Shown here one piece after another: positions 1-13,600 of a stretch of 64,000 nt of DNA. The translations under genes and the position numbers were made by a program. The notes below the pieces were generated by a model. The model did not search any database and was not told the origin of the DNA. It saw nothing but the letters and a program-made list of their open reading frames with translations. Position 1 is the stretch's first letter; every line of letters begins with the position of its first letter. Source of the DNA: Metopolophium dirhodum (Eukaryota; Arthropoda; Insecta; Hemiptera; Aphididae); assembly GCF_019925205.1 (NCBI RefSeq), contig NC_083563.1, forward strand, positions 9,362,001 through 9,426,000, given 5' to 3'.

Positions 1-3000
1 ATATTTCTTATTGTAAATATAATAGGAATATTGTTGTGTATTGTTATTGAGTATAGATAATCCTTTTTTTTCATAGCGCTTTGAAGTGTACTAGTCTTTG
101 AGTTCTGCATAATGTTATAATGAATCAATATAATTTTAACTACTATGAGTGACTAAAAGATACTATGATTTTATTGAAATGATAATTAATTGATAAGGAA
201 TATATAGGTACCTATGTAAGTCAATTATAATATAATATTATATTATGTATTTATGTCTATCGTCTATGAACCTACCAGCTCTTATAATATAATATTACAA
301 TTTTACAAATATTTGAATGCACTTTTCTAATTAGATTATGCTATCCTACACAATACTAATATTATTATCGAATGTCAAACCCAAACGATTACCTATTGTA
401 GATTAGGTAGTTCATTGTTCATACTTTATACACATTTATTTAAAGATACAAATTTGCATTTATAATTAGAAAATTCTTCGATTTATTAATAGATTAGATT
501 AGATATAATTTATAGTTGTTGTGTCGTAGTGTAGTACCTGCGTACCTATGTTGTCTCCGTCTTACTAACGTATACGTATGTAGCTACATGGAAAACTTAA
601 CGTTCAGAATAATCCATCTGTTATTTTTAAAATTATAATGGATTGACATATTATAAAATTTAAAAATAAGAATATTATTTGTTGTGATTTACCTATGAGC
701 ATTTAACAAAATAATTACCATTTTAAAATGCTCATACCTAACTTATTTAAAAATTACAATTTCATACATAGCATACTTGGGGCCGTTAATAATATTCTTA
801 ACTTTAAATTTGATAATAGGTAAATTTACTCTAATATAGCATTATAACAAAGGAAAATGGATTCTTCTGAACGTAAAATATTATGCTATTTTATCTGTTA
901 ATATAGGACCATTTATTATAAATAATATTTATAATCAATGGTAGGACGGAGACAAGTAGACAACCTGACAACATATCGTGCGGATGCGGGTTACGATGGC
1001 CAATAAATATATTGTCTTAATAATAATAATGATATAATATATTTAGGTACCTATAACCTATAATTTATAATACTATAATCGTCTAAGTGGATGATGATTA
1101 TAGATATAAGCTTATATTAAAATGTAGATAATAAGAAAACATCAAAACGGCAAAACGTTAATTTATAGAAAACAATTTATTTGACAAAATTTCTAAAAAA
1201 TAACATTAATTTAAAAAAAAAAAAAAATTATTTAAAATTATAACTGATCGCAAAATTATAGTAACATAAATTGTAATTAAATCAATAAAAAAGAAAATGT
1301 AATGAATTTACTGATGTATTAGAAGCGTAAAGAAAAATATTCAAAACATTTTAAATAATATGATGGATAAACGTGCAGTTACCTAATTGTAAGCTAACTG
1401 TAGTCATATACAACGAATTATAATGATTTAAAAATACAATTTTTTTTTAAACATAACTTCTAATAAATAAACTTTTGTAATATTTCAGGTTAATAATACC
1501 TATATTAATATAGGTTTATAAGATTATGATATAATTATTGTTTTAGATTTAAGGGATAAATGACAATGGCATAACTGTACAGTTATACCAAGACCTTTTG
1601 GCCAGATACAGTTACCACACTTGTATTAATAAAAAATTATGGATGATTCTCTTATTCCAGTCAAAGGTTCGGTGGGGTGTGCAGAGGGAATGGCCCCCGC
1701 CTCTACCAATCCCACCCTCGTTTATGTACATACATTTTCATTAAAAACCAAGACTGAGCGATCGATAATCTGTTCAGGAGCATCTGCCTTTGCTCTCTTG
1801 GCCTCTTTTTTTTGTTTTGTATCGAGAGATATTTCGTTTGGTCTTAACTCTTATAAAATAATTTCCATTTTGAAAACCATACCAACCCAACATTTATACA
1901 TTTTTGCATGTTGAATATTTATATAGTAGGTTTATAAGTATACCTATTAGTATAAGTAATAATTAATAGATAATTAAATTCAAATTGATAAAAATCAGTC
2001 GAAAAACAACTTCAGTTTAAAAAAAACTATATAACAATACATTATTTTGATAGATGATTTTGAAATTTTCTATAGAAACAATTGAACTAACTAATTGGAA
2101 ACATATTATACATATGTAATTACTTCTAACATTTATAATTTCAATACCAAATTACCTAAACTATTAAATAAATCTAATAAATTCCATTTTCATTTTTCAT
2201 TTTTTATTTAAAAAAATCAACTAGAAATAATTAATATAGGTAATAGAAATAACAATTTCAGTTTTTTCGATATTTTAGTCCTATCAATTAAAACGTTTTT
2301 AACATTAAAACACTAAAAACTACTTGCTTCTAGTAACTAATATATATTATATCTATATGGGTATTGTATTTTAATATTAAAAATACCATGTTTATCAATA
2401 GTATTTTTTCCAGTTTTTCTTTCGAATTTAATTTACAAACAAGAAACTAATACGGTTAAGGTTAACTATGCAAATTTAGATGACCTATGTAGTCATGTAC
2501 AATTGTCCAAACGTATGTATTACAAGTCGAATAAATATAAAAAAAAAATAATTCAATAAATAATGAAGGACGGTATCATATTTTATCAAAATTGAATGTC
2601 TTTAATTATTGTGTTTAAAAATATTTAAATTCCATTAGTAATAAGTATATATAGGTAGTTAATGAAATAATATTTGTACAAACATCCACGTTCATCAAGT
2701 ATAAAAATAATAAAATTAATGTATAATTAAAAATATCATCAAATATCAAAACAATAACCATCCTATAATCTGTATTGTATTGTATACAAAAGACAAAATA
2801 TAGATAATACGAGTATATATTATTATCTACTAGGCGTATATAAATATAATCTATGATACCAACACTTACCTTCTCGCTATAATATAATATACAAAATGTA
2901 CAACATTGTTATTTCATAATTGTTATTGTTATAGGTTGTACACAAGTGCTGTAAACAGGAATTTATAATATGGTGGGCTTATCATAATAATAAATAATGA

Positions 3001-5124
3001 CATATTATAATATAACGATTAAATTAATATAATAAATACATTTATATTCTTTCCATGTCTGTATGGTGGGTGGGGGGGGAGGTGAACACTTTGTGTTTAG
3101 TAAGACGTATTATGTCTTATGACTTATCAATGTTTAGCATGAAAGTCTAACAATAATATGATATATAATATTCATTAGTAATAAATTTCGGGTAAGAAAC
3201 AAAACTAAAATTTGTAAATTTGATATTATTATTATTATTTATTTTATTTCTCAGAAACAAGAATACTGAGACTCTCGTGTGGGGGCCCAGAAAGATTAGG
3301 TAACGATTCTCAGTGGACTCTAATAAATAAAACTAGACTTTCTGGAATTATTTAAAAATAATAATGATTATTAAAAACACTTGATTATAGTTGTCAGAAT
3401 TTTTTCTTAGCGATTAATGACCAAAAGGAAATTATTGAGCGAGCCGAAAAATTATTAACTTATAGTAAGTACCTACCAAATGGACCAGAACCGAATTTAC
3501 GGTGGGATGATGACGATCCTTATTCACCCTTAGATTTTTTTGAACAGATTTATTAAATATTTTTAATAATTTATTTATTTTGCCTTAGGTAGTAATAGTA
3601 AATCATGTTTAAAACTATATAGGTAATAGTTGTATACCTAGTCTGCAGATAATAAGTTTGACTGACAATTTTTATCATTATTATAATAAATTATAAGTAC
3701 GAAACGTACTTAGCAAACAGAATTAATTATACGTTATAAAACGTTACCACAACATTTACTTATCTATATGGAACTTTGAACTTCATACATTTCCATAGAT
3801 ACTACACTAGATCATATGTATTCAGAATAAAACGAATAAAAAATAATTGAAGCTCATCCGCAATGTTTTGGGTTGGTAAAATGGCCATGGATATAAAAAT
3901 TGCAAACTATTTATGTAACATTTTGAAATGCCAAATATATACATATTATTTATCTACATATAAATGTTAATTGGTCAACTAACAAAATGGTGAAACCAGA
4001 TTCATTTTATGTTATAAGTTAATTTTCTAGTTTAGTATAGACGTATGTGGTTAATCCATTTAAAAATGTAAACCCGCATACGTCATATATATTGTATTAT
4101 TATACCTTAGATAAAATATAATTATATAAATAAGGCTATCCTTGGATGAAAGTTGTGAGATAATCTGCTCATTTTACCCATAATTAAAACCTTGCTTTGT
4201 GCTTGCTGCTTGCTACTTTGCGTTTGCATGTTGCATCTTTGCCAATTGCCAATAGTCCTGCTTCAGCAAAAGCGTAACCGAGGTTTAAACTATGATTGTA
4301 AAACAGGCCCTAAGACATACCTTAGCATGAGGAAATTCTATAGCGGAGAAAACGTTTTGCAGAACAAACGTCAACGTTGAAACGTTGAAAAAGTAGAAGT
4401 TCGTGAGCGCTTGGTTTAGTAGGGTATTTTGTTTATAACCGTGGTCGTGGTGTATGACATAAAAAGTGATAGTGATACAATGGATAGTGATAACGATCGG
4501 CAAAAGTATAAACAAAGTCAACCACGGTTCTAGTTACTTACCCGAAAGGTTAAATATATTTTACTAAAACAAAATATGGTACATGAACCTATATTATTAC
4601 AAAATATATGTGGTATTTGATAATAACTTTATTATGCACACAACATACATATTACATATAGTAATGTACATCTATAGTAAAAAAACCTAACTTTCTATTT
4701 TTCAGACTTAACTCATCTAACATAATTTTGATACTCCGGTCATATATAGCAAAGACGACACCGTCTAATGTATTCTTAGTTCTTACCCATATGCACTATG
4801 CAGCCATGCAGGGCTTAAAGAGGGAAAAAAATTCATAGGGGCTAATCCCTATAGTTTTAAAGCTGTTGAACGCGTACCAATTTTAAGGGGTCGGACTTAG
4901 GCAATATACTATATCCATCATTAGTGATGCGTGACTGTGTGTGTAGTGACTGATCGTTAGTGTGCGTGAGTTCTCGGAATGTTTTATGTAATTAAAGATA
5001 AACTATATAAGAAGAGATTCTTAGGAATCCATAACGTATACATACGCGCAGTCACACGTCACTATATTTTGCGATCAAAAAAATTTCAACATAAAAGTCT
5101 CAAAAAGCAGAGGAAAAATTCACC

Positions 5125-5375
5125 CAGTACCAAAATTACCAATTTTAATATTTAAAACATAATTCCTTATTTTCTTTTCTATGTTATGCAGAAAATCTAT
5201 TTTCGATTTTTTTGTATTGTTTAAATAGTATAGTATGAAATTAATTTTCTTATTTTTTCAAAATTCACCTTTAGTGTTAATGAAAAAAAAAAATCGAAAA
5301 TCGATTTCTTACATAACCTAAAAAGTATAATGAGGAATTTAAATATTTTTTTCAAAATTGAAATTGGACTTCTGG
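5125..5375. repeat. Foldback (inverted-repeat) element
   Basis: The sequence from about 5125 to 5214 is matched, imperfectly and in reverse complement, by 5281 to 5375. Both arms carry a poly-T stretch next to a run containing tttcgatttt. The spacer is about 65 bp. Arms of this kind are typical of non-autonomous foldback or MITE-type DNA transposons. No clear target-site duplication was found. Confidence 0.5.
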
Positions 5376-5699
5376 AAGTATATTATATTTTCTTTCGTTT
5401 ATTGGTCTAAACGCACGAAAAAACGACTCTCTTTCAACAGCATTAAGCGTTCCATATATCATATTGTATAATAATATGTATAATGTCTAATGTATAAGTA
5501 CCTAATGTATAAACAGTGATTGATCATTGACGATTGTGTAAGCATACTCATCCAACTTTTAACCCTGAATAATGTTAATCCTAATTTGTTGGGACGTTTT
5601 TAATCATCATCAGTGGTAGGGTGACTAACCTCTGCCCATGTTTGATCGTTTGGTTAATAATTAGGCTATATGCCTATATAATATAGTCTACAGCTATTA

Positions 5700-6090
5700 T
5701 AATTTAAACTCCGGCCGGCAGTCAGCACGTGGAGAGATCTCCACTCTCCCCTAAATGCGAAGTCTAAAGCACGGGCTCAGTTGTTATTCAGACCGGCTTA
5801 TGAAAAGGAAGCACACGTGCAGCGTAGTATGTCTAGGGTGGCGGACGCTGGTCGAAGGAAAACCAGTACCAAAACCAAGAATGATGTAAGGTTGGTAAAT
5901 AGTAAGTCGAGACATGTCCCGTCTAACTCCCTTTCCCACCAAAAAAAAAAACGTTCGTACACCCACTGCGAGGTCTCTGGAATCTGCGCTTATGCACTCA
6001 TTAGAATCCGCTAAGTTAGGTAGGCAGTCTCCGGTCCGCAGAGCTCTGGGTGTGATATAATTATTGTATTTTTGATTATTTCAATAAACG
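5700..6090. repeat. G+C-rich unit ending in AATAAA, possible solo LTR or retroelement piece
   Basis: About 390 bases are markedly richer in G+C than the surroundings and end in tcaataaacg near 6080, a possible polyadenylation signal. A 77-codon open frame on the plus strand (5781-6014) is rich in Arg, Lys and Ser and matches no domain I know. A solo LTR or a retroelement fragment is possible, as is an unrecognised transcript. The evidence is compositional only. Confidence 0.25.
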
Positions 6091-6989
6091 AATCTAATAT
6101 CTGCTAGCGATCGTACCTCTAGGTTAGGTTAGAAACCTATCTAGGTACTCAAAAACATTCGGGAACGCATGCAAACGAATATCATATTATTTACGTATGC
6201 ATTATTCACACAGTCTTAGATTATTCAAAGTACAAATCATTCGACATTTGTATTTTGTAGGTTAGTTCTTGCATGCTATATAGGTAGGCGTTGTCGTCGG
6301 AGTGGTCGGACGTCGGTGCCGAATACCCATTAGTATTTTGCAAGAATCCACAATAATATTATATATTTATCATGGCGATAGCATCATAGGCTATAGTAAT
6401 ATGGGCATATTATGGCATAATATTAGCTCAACACACCCGCATTTTTTTTTAGATTGTAACTCGTATGTGACCGGCTGAACTGATATTAGGAACTTATAGA
6501 CTATAACCAATACTGAGTACATTATAACTGAATACAGAAATACAGAATAGGAAATACAACGAAATCGTTTAGTGCGGAACTCTACGGCGGCAGAACCTTA
6601 CAATATATTTTCATTAACAATTTTTTGGACGAAAAACCTGTTATACAACGGGGATAAATAAAAAATGTTTTGTTTACATCATAGAGTAAAGAATAGGTTT
6701 ACATAATTATGTATAGATGTCCTACTCGAACTGAACGAAATGAAATAAGTTTATATAGTCATGATATTATTATTGATAAATAATGAATGCAATCATTGCA
6801 ATCCTGACTCGAAACATCGCCCAGATCGGGAGCGCGAACCATCAGCCGGAGCAATGGCATGAGCATTGAGCATGATATTAAAAAATTGTATACGCGATTC
6901 CCTTCCTTTTTTCCTCCGTTTTTTTTCACTCTCTTTTTCCCCGTAATAATTTTTCCCTGTCCCCCTCCACCCAACATTTGACGTAACTA

Positions 6990-7607
6990 CCACCACCACT
7001 ATTTCCCGCTCACCCACTTCGTACGTGTGTTTGTGTACAACGGTGTAGCTAAAGAGTCGACACAAACAACACCGCCGCGCCGCCGAACCGCTCCCCCGCG
7101 CACCGCACAACTCCGATCGGTCAGGTCTTGGACGCGGTCGTTCCGAAATCGTCCACCACCCGAAACCGCGGCGCTGTTTTCCACAAACGCGGCATCCAGT
7201 GCGCACGCGCACAAACGCCGATCGCGTTTTTTCCCCCGTGTGGGTACTCCAAAGACAATAACCAAACAACGCGAACCGTCTACAACGCGATATTACACTT
7301 ATATCGTTTATTATTATTATTATTAATTTTTTTTCATTTCGGCGGTTTCGTGTTTTCCGTTCCCGGCGTCCACCGCTGTTCGTCGCCAACGGTTGTCGCG
7401 TCCGTCGCCCTACGACAACAACAACAACAACAACAACAACTACAACGGCGACAAAACCACAACAAACCGACAAACACCGACAACGACGGTGCGCGTGTTG
7501 TTCAAGTACGACCGCACGGCATTCGCTGCTCCGTCCGTCGTGGTGTCCGCGTCCGATGGTGATATCCAACGTGTACAGCGGCGGCCAGTAGATCACCGGC
7601 AAACGCA
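6990..7607 (+). promoter_or_regulatory. Mi-2 promoter and 5' UTR region, G+C- and CpG-rich
   Basis: Base composition changes sharply from A+T-rich to CpG-rich just upstream of the Mi-2 start codon, and the island runs through the first coding exon to about 7860. It includes an ACA/CAA triplet run at 7411-7440. A G+C-rich island at the 5' end of a broadly expressed gene in an A+T-rich insect genome fits a constitutive promoter plus 5' UTR. No TATA box was evident and the start site cannot be fixed by eye. The open frames here on both strands are low-complexity by-products of the base composition. Confidence 0.6.
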
Positions 7608-10600
7608 ATGGCATCGGACGAGGAAGTCGAGGAGTCTTTCACCGGTAATAATACTCTGTCCCGTCGACGAGGACAACGACGGTTTTTCGCCGCCGGTCTC
7701 GTCGTCCCCGCGGTGCGCGCGTACCGTCCACCGCCGTTCCGTCTCGTTACCCCCCTCCCCTTCACCGTCGCCTAATCGGCTCATTAGGGCCGTGCCGCCG
7801 CCGAGTTTTCGCGAATGGGGCCAACCGTAAACAAAATGGTGGAACGGTGCCGCCGCTGGATTTTTCACTGCTTAGGCCAATATTGATAATAATTACACTA
7901 CCTACCTATATCTATTCCCAATATTATTCACGTTACCTCGTACCCACAAGGTTTACCTCTTTACCTGTCCGAATGCCCCCCCCCCACCGGCCAACGCTAA
8001 TTTGATTTTTCTTCGTCCTGCACTCCTGCTTACGTTTTGATTTTATCGTTGAAAATTGAAAAGGTTTCAACTTTGATTTCTCACGAGCCAACTCAGTTTT
8101 TCTACGTACTGAAATTTTTGCCCAATTCCTTATCAACTCATTAATGTTGGCCAACATGCCCATTACCCAACTCTGTGTCTTTTGTTAACTATCATTAATT
8201 AGCCTGTGACTTCACTCATATGTACCTAAATTTTGTATTCTTGTTCCTTCCCGTTATTGACCATCCAGTTTATTGGTTATTTAGGTACCTACTTGAAGAT
8301 AAATTTAAGATCCTGTTAGTTAAACAAGTATAAAATATCAAAAAACAAATTGTACCTATGGAAATGATGACTCAATTGTTTAACCCTTGATCACTTAACT
8401 CATCTTTGATCTCGCTGTACATATATAAACCTTTAATTTCAAAATAATTATTAAGTAGTCTTAATATAAATAAAAGTAGGTAGCCATTTTAAGTCATAGA
8501 TTAGATTATCATAAATATAAGTAGGTACCTAAATGTACACATGTATTTTATATAAAGAAGTAAGTAGGTAGGTAGCTTAATCAGTATATACTTTGTAATA
8601 GGTATTGTATTTTTTTATTTTAATACTTGCCTAATGTCTATTATAATTTTGCCAATATTTACTCATAAAAATAAAATTGCAAGTCTATAATTATCTCAGT
8701 ATAATAAATAGGTAGGTACTCCTGTAGTTTTAGATTTCTATTATTAAATACAATTTATTTTATGTTGTACAATTATCTACTTTGTGAAATAATTTACATT
8801 TAATTTATTTTTAGAAGAATTTGATGAACCATCAAGTCGTGTAGAAAACTCGTTTGATTCTGAGGAAGAAAAACGTGTAGAGGTTAGTATTATAATTTAA
8901 CCTCTTCTAATAAATTTGTTTGTAATTAGGTTCATATATTTTTAATCGGTACTTTATTTTTGTTAATGAATTATTTATTTTGTTTAGGAGGAGGATGATG
9001 AATATGATCCTGATGGTCGAAAAAAGAAGCGAGGTAAAAAGCGTAAAGCAAAGAGTGATTCTAAAAAAGAAAAGAAAAGGAAGAAAAGAAAAAGAGGTGG
9101 AGATAGCGCTGAGGTATTTGTTCTAATTAAATATTAAATCTCACCTTAAGTTTGTAGGTATCTAATTAGATATATTTATTTTTATAGGAAAGTGATTTTG
9201 GTAATTTTGAAGAAGAAACTACTGCCGCTAATGACTCAGATTATTCCAATCGTAAGTCTAAGAAATCAAAAAACTCGTCTTCTAAGCATCATCAACCTAG
9301 TACATCCAGTACAACTCAAGATAATAATGGCAGTACGGCTTAATTTAATTATAATTTTTTTTAAATATTAGCTAATAAAAGTGAATAAAAACTTACCCTT
9401 TTTATTACTTATTTTAGCTGGAATGCCATCAGTTGAAGAAGTCTGTCAAACATTTGGTTTACAAGATGTTTCAATTGACTACACTGATGCTGACTATCAA
9501 AATTTAACCACTTACAAATTATTTCAGCAACATGTTAGGCCTATTCTTGCCAAGGAAAATCCTAAGGTAGGAATTTCAATATTATCTTAAATTTAGATAG
9601 GTATTATAATTTTTTTCTTTATAGGTTGTGATTGCTAAAATGATGATGTTAGTTGCTGCAAAGTGGCGTGACTTTTGCCAACAAAACCCACATCAAGAAC
9701 AGCCAGAATTTGAAGCAAATGAAGAACCTGAATACCAGCCTAAAAGTTCAACTTCTAGACACAAGGTGTGTGTTGTATAAGAATAAATATTTAGAAGCAT
9801 TAAATTACAGTTTTAAATAAAATTTAACTATAATATCCAAATATCTGCACTTTATAACTTAAATGAAATGCACAATTTAAACTTGCATAAGTTAATTAAG
9901 TTTTACTATATAACTTATTTATTTTTCAGTCAAGATCGGTGGATGAATTAGATGAATTAGAAGAAGAAGAAGAAGTAGAAGTAGAAGAAAAAAAGAGTAA
10001 AAAACGAAGTAATCGCGCTAAGCGTAGTGGTGGTGGTAATAAGAGAAATTCACAAGGATCAACCTCTAAAGTTCCCACATTAAAAATTAGGCTTGGAAAA
10101 CGCAAACAAGCAAGTTCTGTTAGTTTAAATTAAAATTAATTTCTTAGGAAATTATGAAATGTTCATTTACTTGCTGATATGTTTATAATTGTTATATTTT
10201 ATTGTTTAGGATGATGATGCAGAAGGTGTTGGGACTGGAGACACTCAAGGTGATTCTGATGCAGAATTTGAGCAAATGCTGCAAGAAGCTGAAGAAGGTG
10301 CATCTGCTGAAGCTGAAGTACCTGAAAAGAAAGTTGAAGATCCTGATGCTCCTAAAAAGAAAGCAAAAACTAAAATTGGTAACAAGTCCAAAAAGAAGAA
10401 AAAGACCAAAATGACTTCCAAATTCCCAGATGGTAGTGGTGATGGAGAAGAAGGATATGAAGTAAGTGTAATAAGTCTATATTGATAATTATAAATATTT
10501 TTTGAATGTATAAGACAAAACCTTAATATATTCAATGATTTTAACATTAGCAAACAGATCATCAAGACTACTGTGAGGTCTGCCAACAAGGAGGGGAGAT

Positions 10601-13600
10601 TATCTTATGTGATACTTGTCCAAGAGCATATCATCTTGTATGTTTAGATCCAGAGTTAGAAGATACCCCTGAAGGAAAATGGTCTTGTCCACATTGTGAA
10701 AGCGAAGGTGGTCAAGAACAAGAAGAAGATGAACATCAAGAATTTTGCCGGTACTTAATCTTTACTATCTAAAAAAAAACATCTTGATTAACTTAAAACT
10801 AATACATTATTTATTACAATAATAGAGTATGTAAAGATGGAGGTGAACTTTTATGCTGTGATTCATGTCCAGCTGCTTATCATACGTTTTGTTTAAGTCC
10901 ACCTATTACTGATGTACCTGATGGTGATTGGAAGTGTCCTCGATGTTCGGTAAGAATGAATTGAAATCAATTAACTCGTTTTAACAATTCATATTATAAT
11001 AATTTACTTTTATAATGATATACCATTAGGCAAAACCATTACCTGGAAAAGTATCAAAAATCTTAACTTGGCGTTGGAAACCAATACCAGAAGATCCTAA
11101 TAAACCAGTTGATGAACAATCTGAAAAGATTAACAGGCGGCGAAATAAGCAACAAAGGCAACGCGAGTACTTTGTGAAATGGCAAGATCAGAGTTACTGG
11201 AAATGTGACTGGGTGTCTGAAGTTCAAGTAATATTCCCTTATAATATTGAAATTTTTATCATTACTTTTTTTGATTCTAAACAATCAAACATTATACAGA
11301 TGGAAGTTTTTCATCCAATTACTATTCGAAGTTATATGCGAAAGTATGATATGGATGAACCGCCTAAATTAGAAGAACCATTAGATGAATTGGACAACCG
11401 ATGGAAAAGACTTCGTGAAGTTGGTGGTGATCAAACTGCTTTAGAAGAAAAATTTTACAGGTATTAGCATTAAATTCAATATAATATTGTTCTGTATTTA
11501 TTATAAAAATATATGTGTGTTTTAGATATGGTGTAAAACCAGAATGGCTATTAGTCCATAGGATTCTAAATCATAAGCATTTAAGAGATGCACGTATGAT
11601 GTATTTAGTTAAATGGCGAGACTTGCCATATAGCTTAGCTACATGGGAGCATGAAAATCCTGAATATACTGATTTAAAATCATTCATTGATTATTATTGG
11701 GTAAATTTAACATTTAATTTCTTAAATTATGCACTTGTAATTTATATTTTGTTTTTAATAGGAACTAAGAGCATCTTGTGATACATCAAAGAAAACCAAA
11801 AAAGTTAAAGGTAAAAAGGGCAGTAGCAAAAAAGATTCAGTTGATGACGAAGAAACACCTAAAGCAACAATGGGGCTAACTTGGTATGTTATTAAATATT
11901 TATCATAAATAAAGAACGGATGTGGTTGTATTTGTGTGTTTTTTATCTTTATAGTAAAATAGACCTATAAAATATAAAAGGAAACATTTTACATTGTTTT
12001 ACTTCAAATAATTTTTTTAAGTTATTTAACTTAAAATCACATCTTCATTACATTTATTTTCAGTCGCAAATTCGTTGGAGCCCCTGATAAGCCAGTATCA
12101 GATTTAAAAAAGAAGTACGAAAAGCAACCAGATTATGTCAACGATACTGGTATGGAATTGCATCCATATCAGTTAGAAGGTTTAAACTGGTTAAGATATT
12201 CTTGGGGTCAAGGCATTGATACTATATTAGCTGATGAAATGGGGCTTGGCAAAACCATTCAAACTATAACATTTTTATACTCTCTTTATAAAGAAGGACA
12301 TTGCAAAGGTCCATTTTTGGTGAGTGTGATACAAGACTGTTAATCTTTTATTTTTATTTATTGCTTTATTTGTTTAAATTTCAGGTGAGTGTACCATTAT
12401 CGACACTTATTAATTGGGAACGTGAATTCGAAACATGGGCACCAGACTTTTATGTTGTCTCTTATGTAGGAGACAAGGATTCTAGAGTGACAATTAGAGA
12501 AAATGAATTTTCATTTGATGATACTCGTTCTGGTGTACGTTGTAATAAGATAAAAGGCATAGTTAAATTCCACGTATTACTTACAAGTTATGAACTAATT
12601 TCAATAGACGCCCCATTGTTAGGATCAATTGAATGGGCTGTGTTAGTTGTGGATGAGGCTCACAGGCTTAAAAGCAACCAGTCAAAAGTAATTAAATAAA
12701 AACTATCTATAGTTAAGGTTATATTTTTAATTTAACTTAATATTATTGTTGAAATGCAGTTTTTTAGGCTTTTGGCTGGCTACAATATACGTAATAAGCT
12801 ACTTTTAACTGGTACTCCTCTGCAAAACAATCTAGAAGAGTTATTCCATTTATTAAATTTTTTGACACCTGAGAAATTTAATGACCTAACAGTTTTTCAA
12901 AACGAATTTGCCGATATTTCAAAAGAAGAACAAGTCAAACGTCTTCACGAAATGTTAGGACCTCATATGCTCAGAAGATTAAAAGCTGATGTTTTAAAGG
13001 TACATTTTTATTTTATTTACAAAAAAAAATATGTGTTACTATTTATTACTAATACAATTTTAGAATATGCCTTCAAAATCAGAGTTTATTGTACGTGTTG
13101 AATTATCTCCAATGCAAAAGAAATACTATAAATATATATTAACAAGAAACTTTGAAGCGCTAAATCCAAGAGGTGGAGGACAGCAAGTGTCCTTATTAAA
13201 TATTATGATGGATTTAAAAAAGTGTTGTAATCATCCATACCTTTTCCCTGCGGCTGCTCAAGAAGCTCCAACAGCTATCAATGGAAGTTATGAAATTGGT
13301 GGTCTCACTAGAGCAGCTGGAAAATTAGTTTTATTATCTAAAATGCTTAGAATACTCCATGATACAAATCACCGGTAAATTGAATATATTGTATAACTTA
13401 AAAATACATAATGAATATTAATTTATTAAATCCATCTAATGTGAGCTTAAAATAAAGAAATTATTTAAACTCACTAGGGAATGGAGTAAAATGCTCTAAA
13501 AAAACAAGAAAAATTTAAAAGAATGCACTCATAACAGACATTTTTTTAAAAATTGTTTTTGACATTGAAAAATTTGTTTTGTTATTAATTAATGATTATT

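Larger units (their letters stand above)
1..6990. other. Gene-free A+T-rich region
   Basis: No open frame here reads like a conserved protein; those of 60-90 codons have low-complexity or random-looking translations. The stretch holds scattered poly-T and poly-A runs, an inverted repeat at 5125-5375, a short repeat fragment at 3257-3300 that recurs inverted near 58.7 kb, and a more G+C-rich unit at 5700-6090 ending near an AATAAA. It may hold distal regulatory DNA of the Mi-2 gene to its right, but nothing in the sequence proves that. Confidence 0.6.

Noticed and set aside
1639..1914. A 91-codon plus-strand frame
   Set aside because: Isolated, with no splice signals or domain, and locally mixed composition resembling an old repeat fragment.
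6793..7614. A 273-codon open frame on the minus strand across the Mi-2 promoter
   Set aside because: Its translation is low-complexity (poly-Val, poly-Arg, poly-Ile), lies opposite the CpG-rich Mi-2 5' region, and has no domain or splice structure. It is a by-product of base composition.
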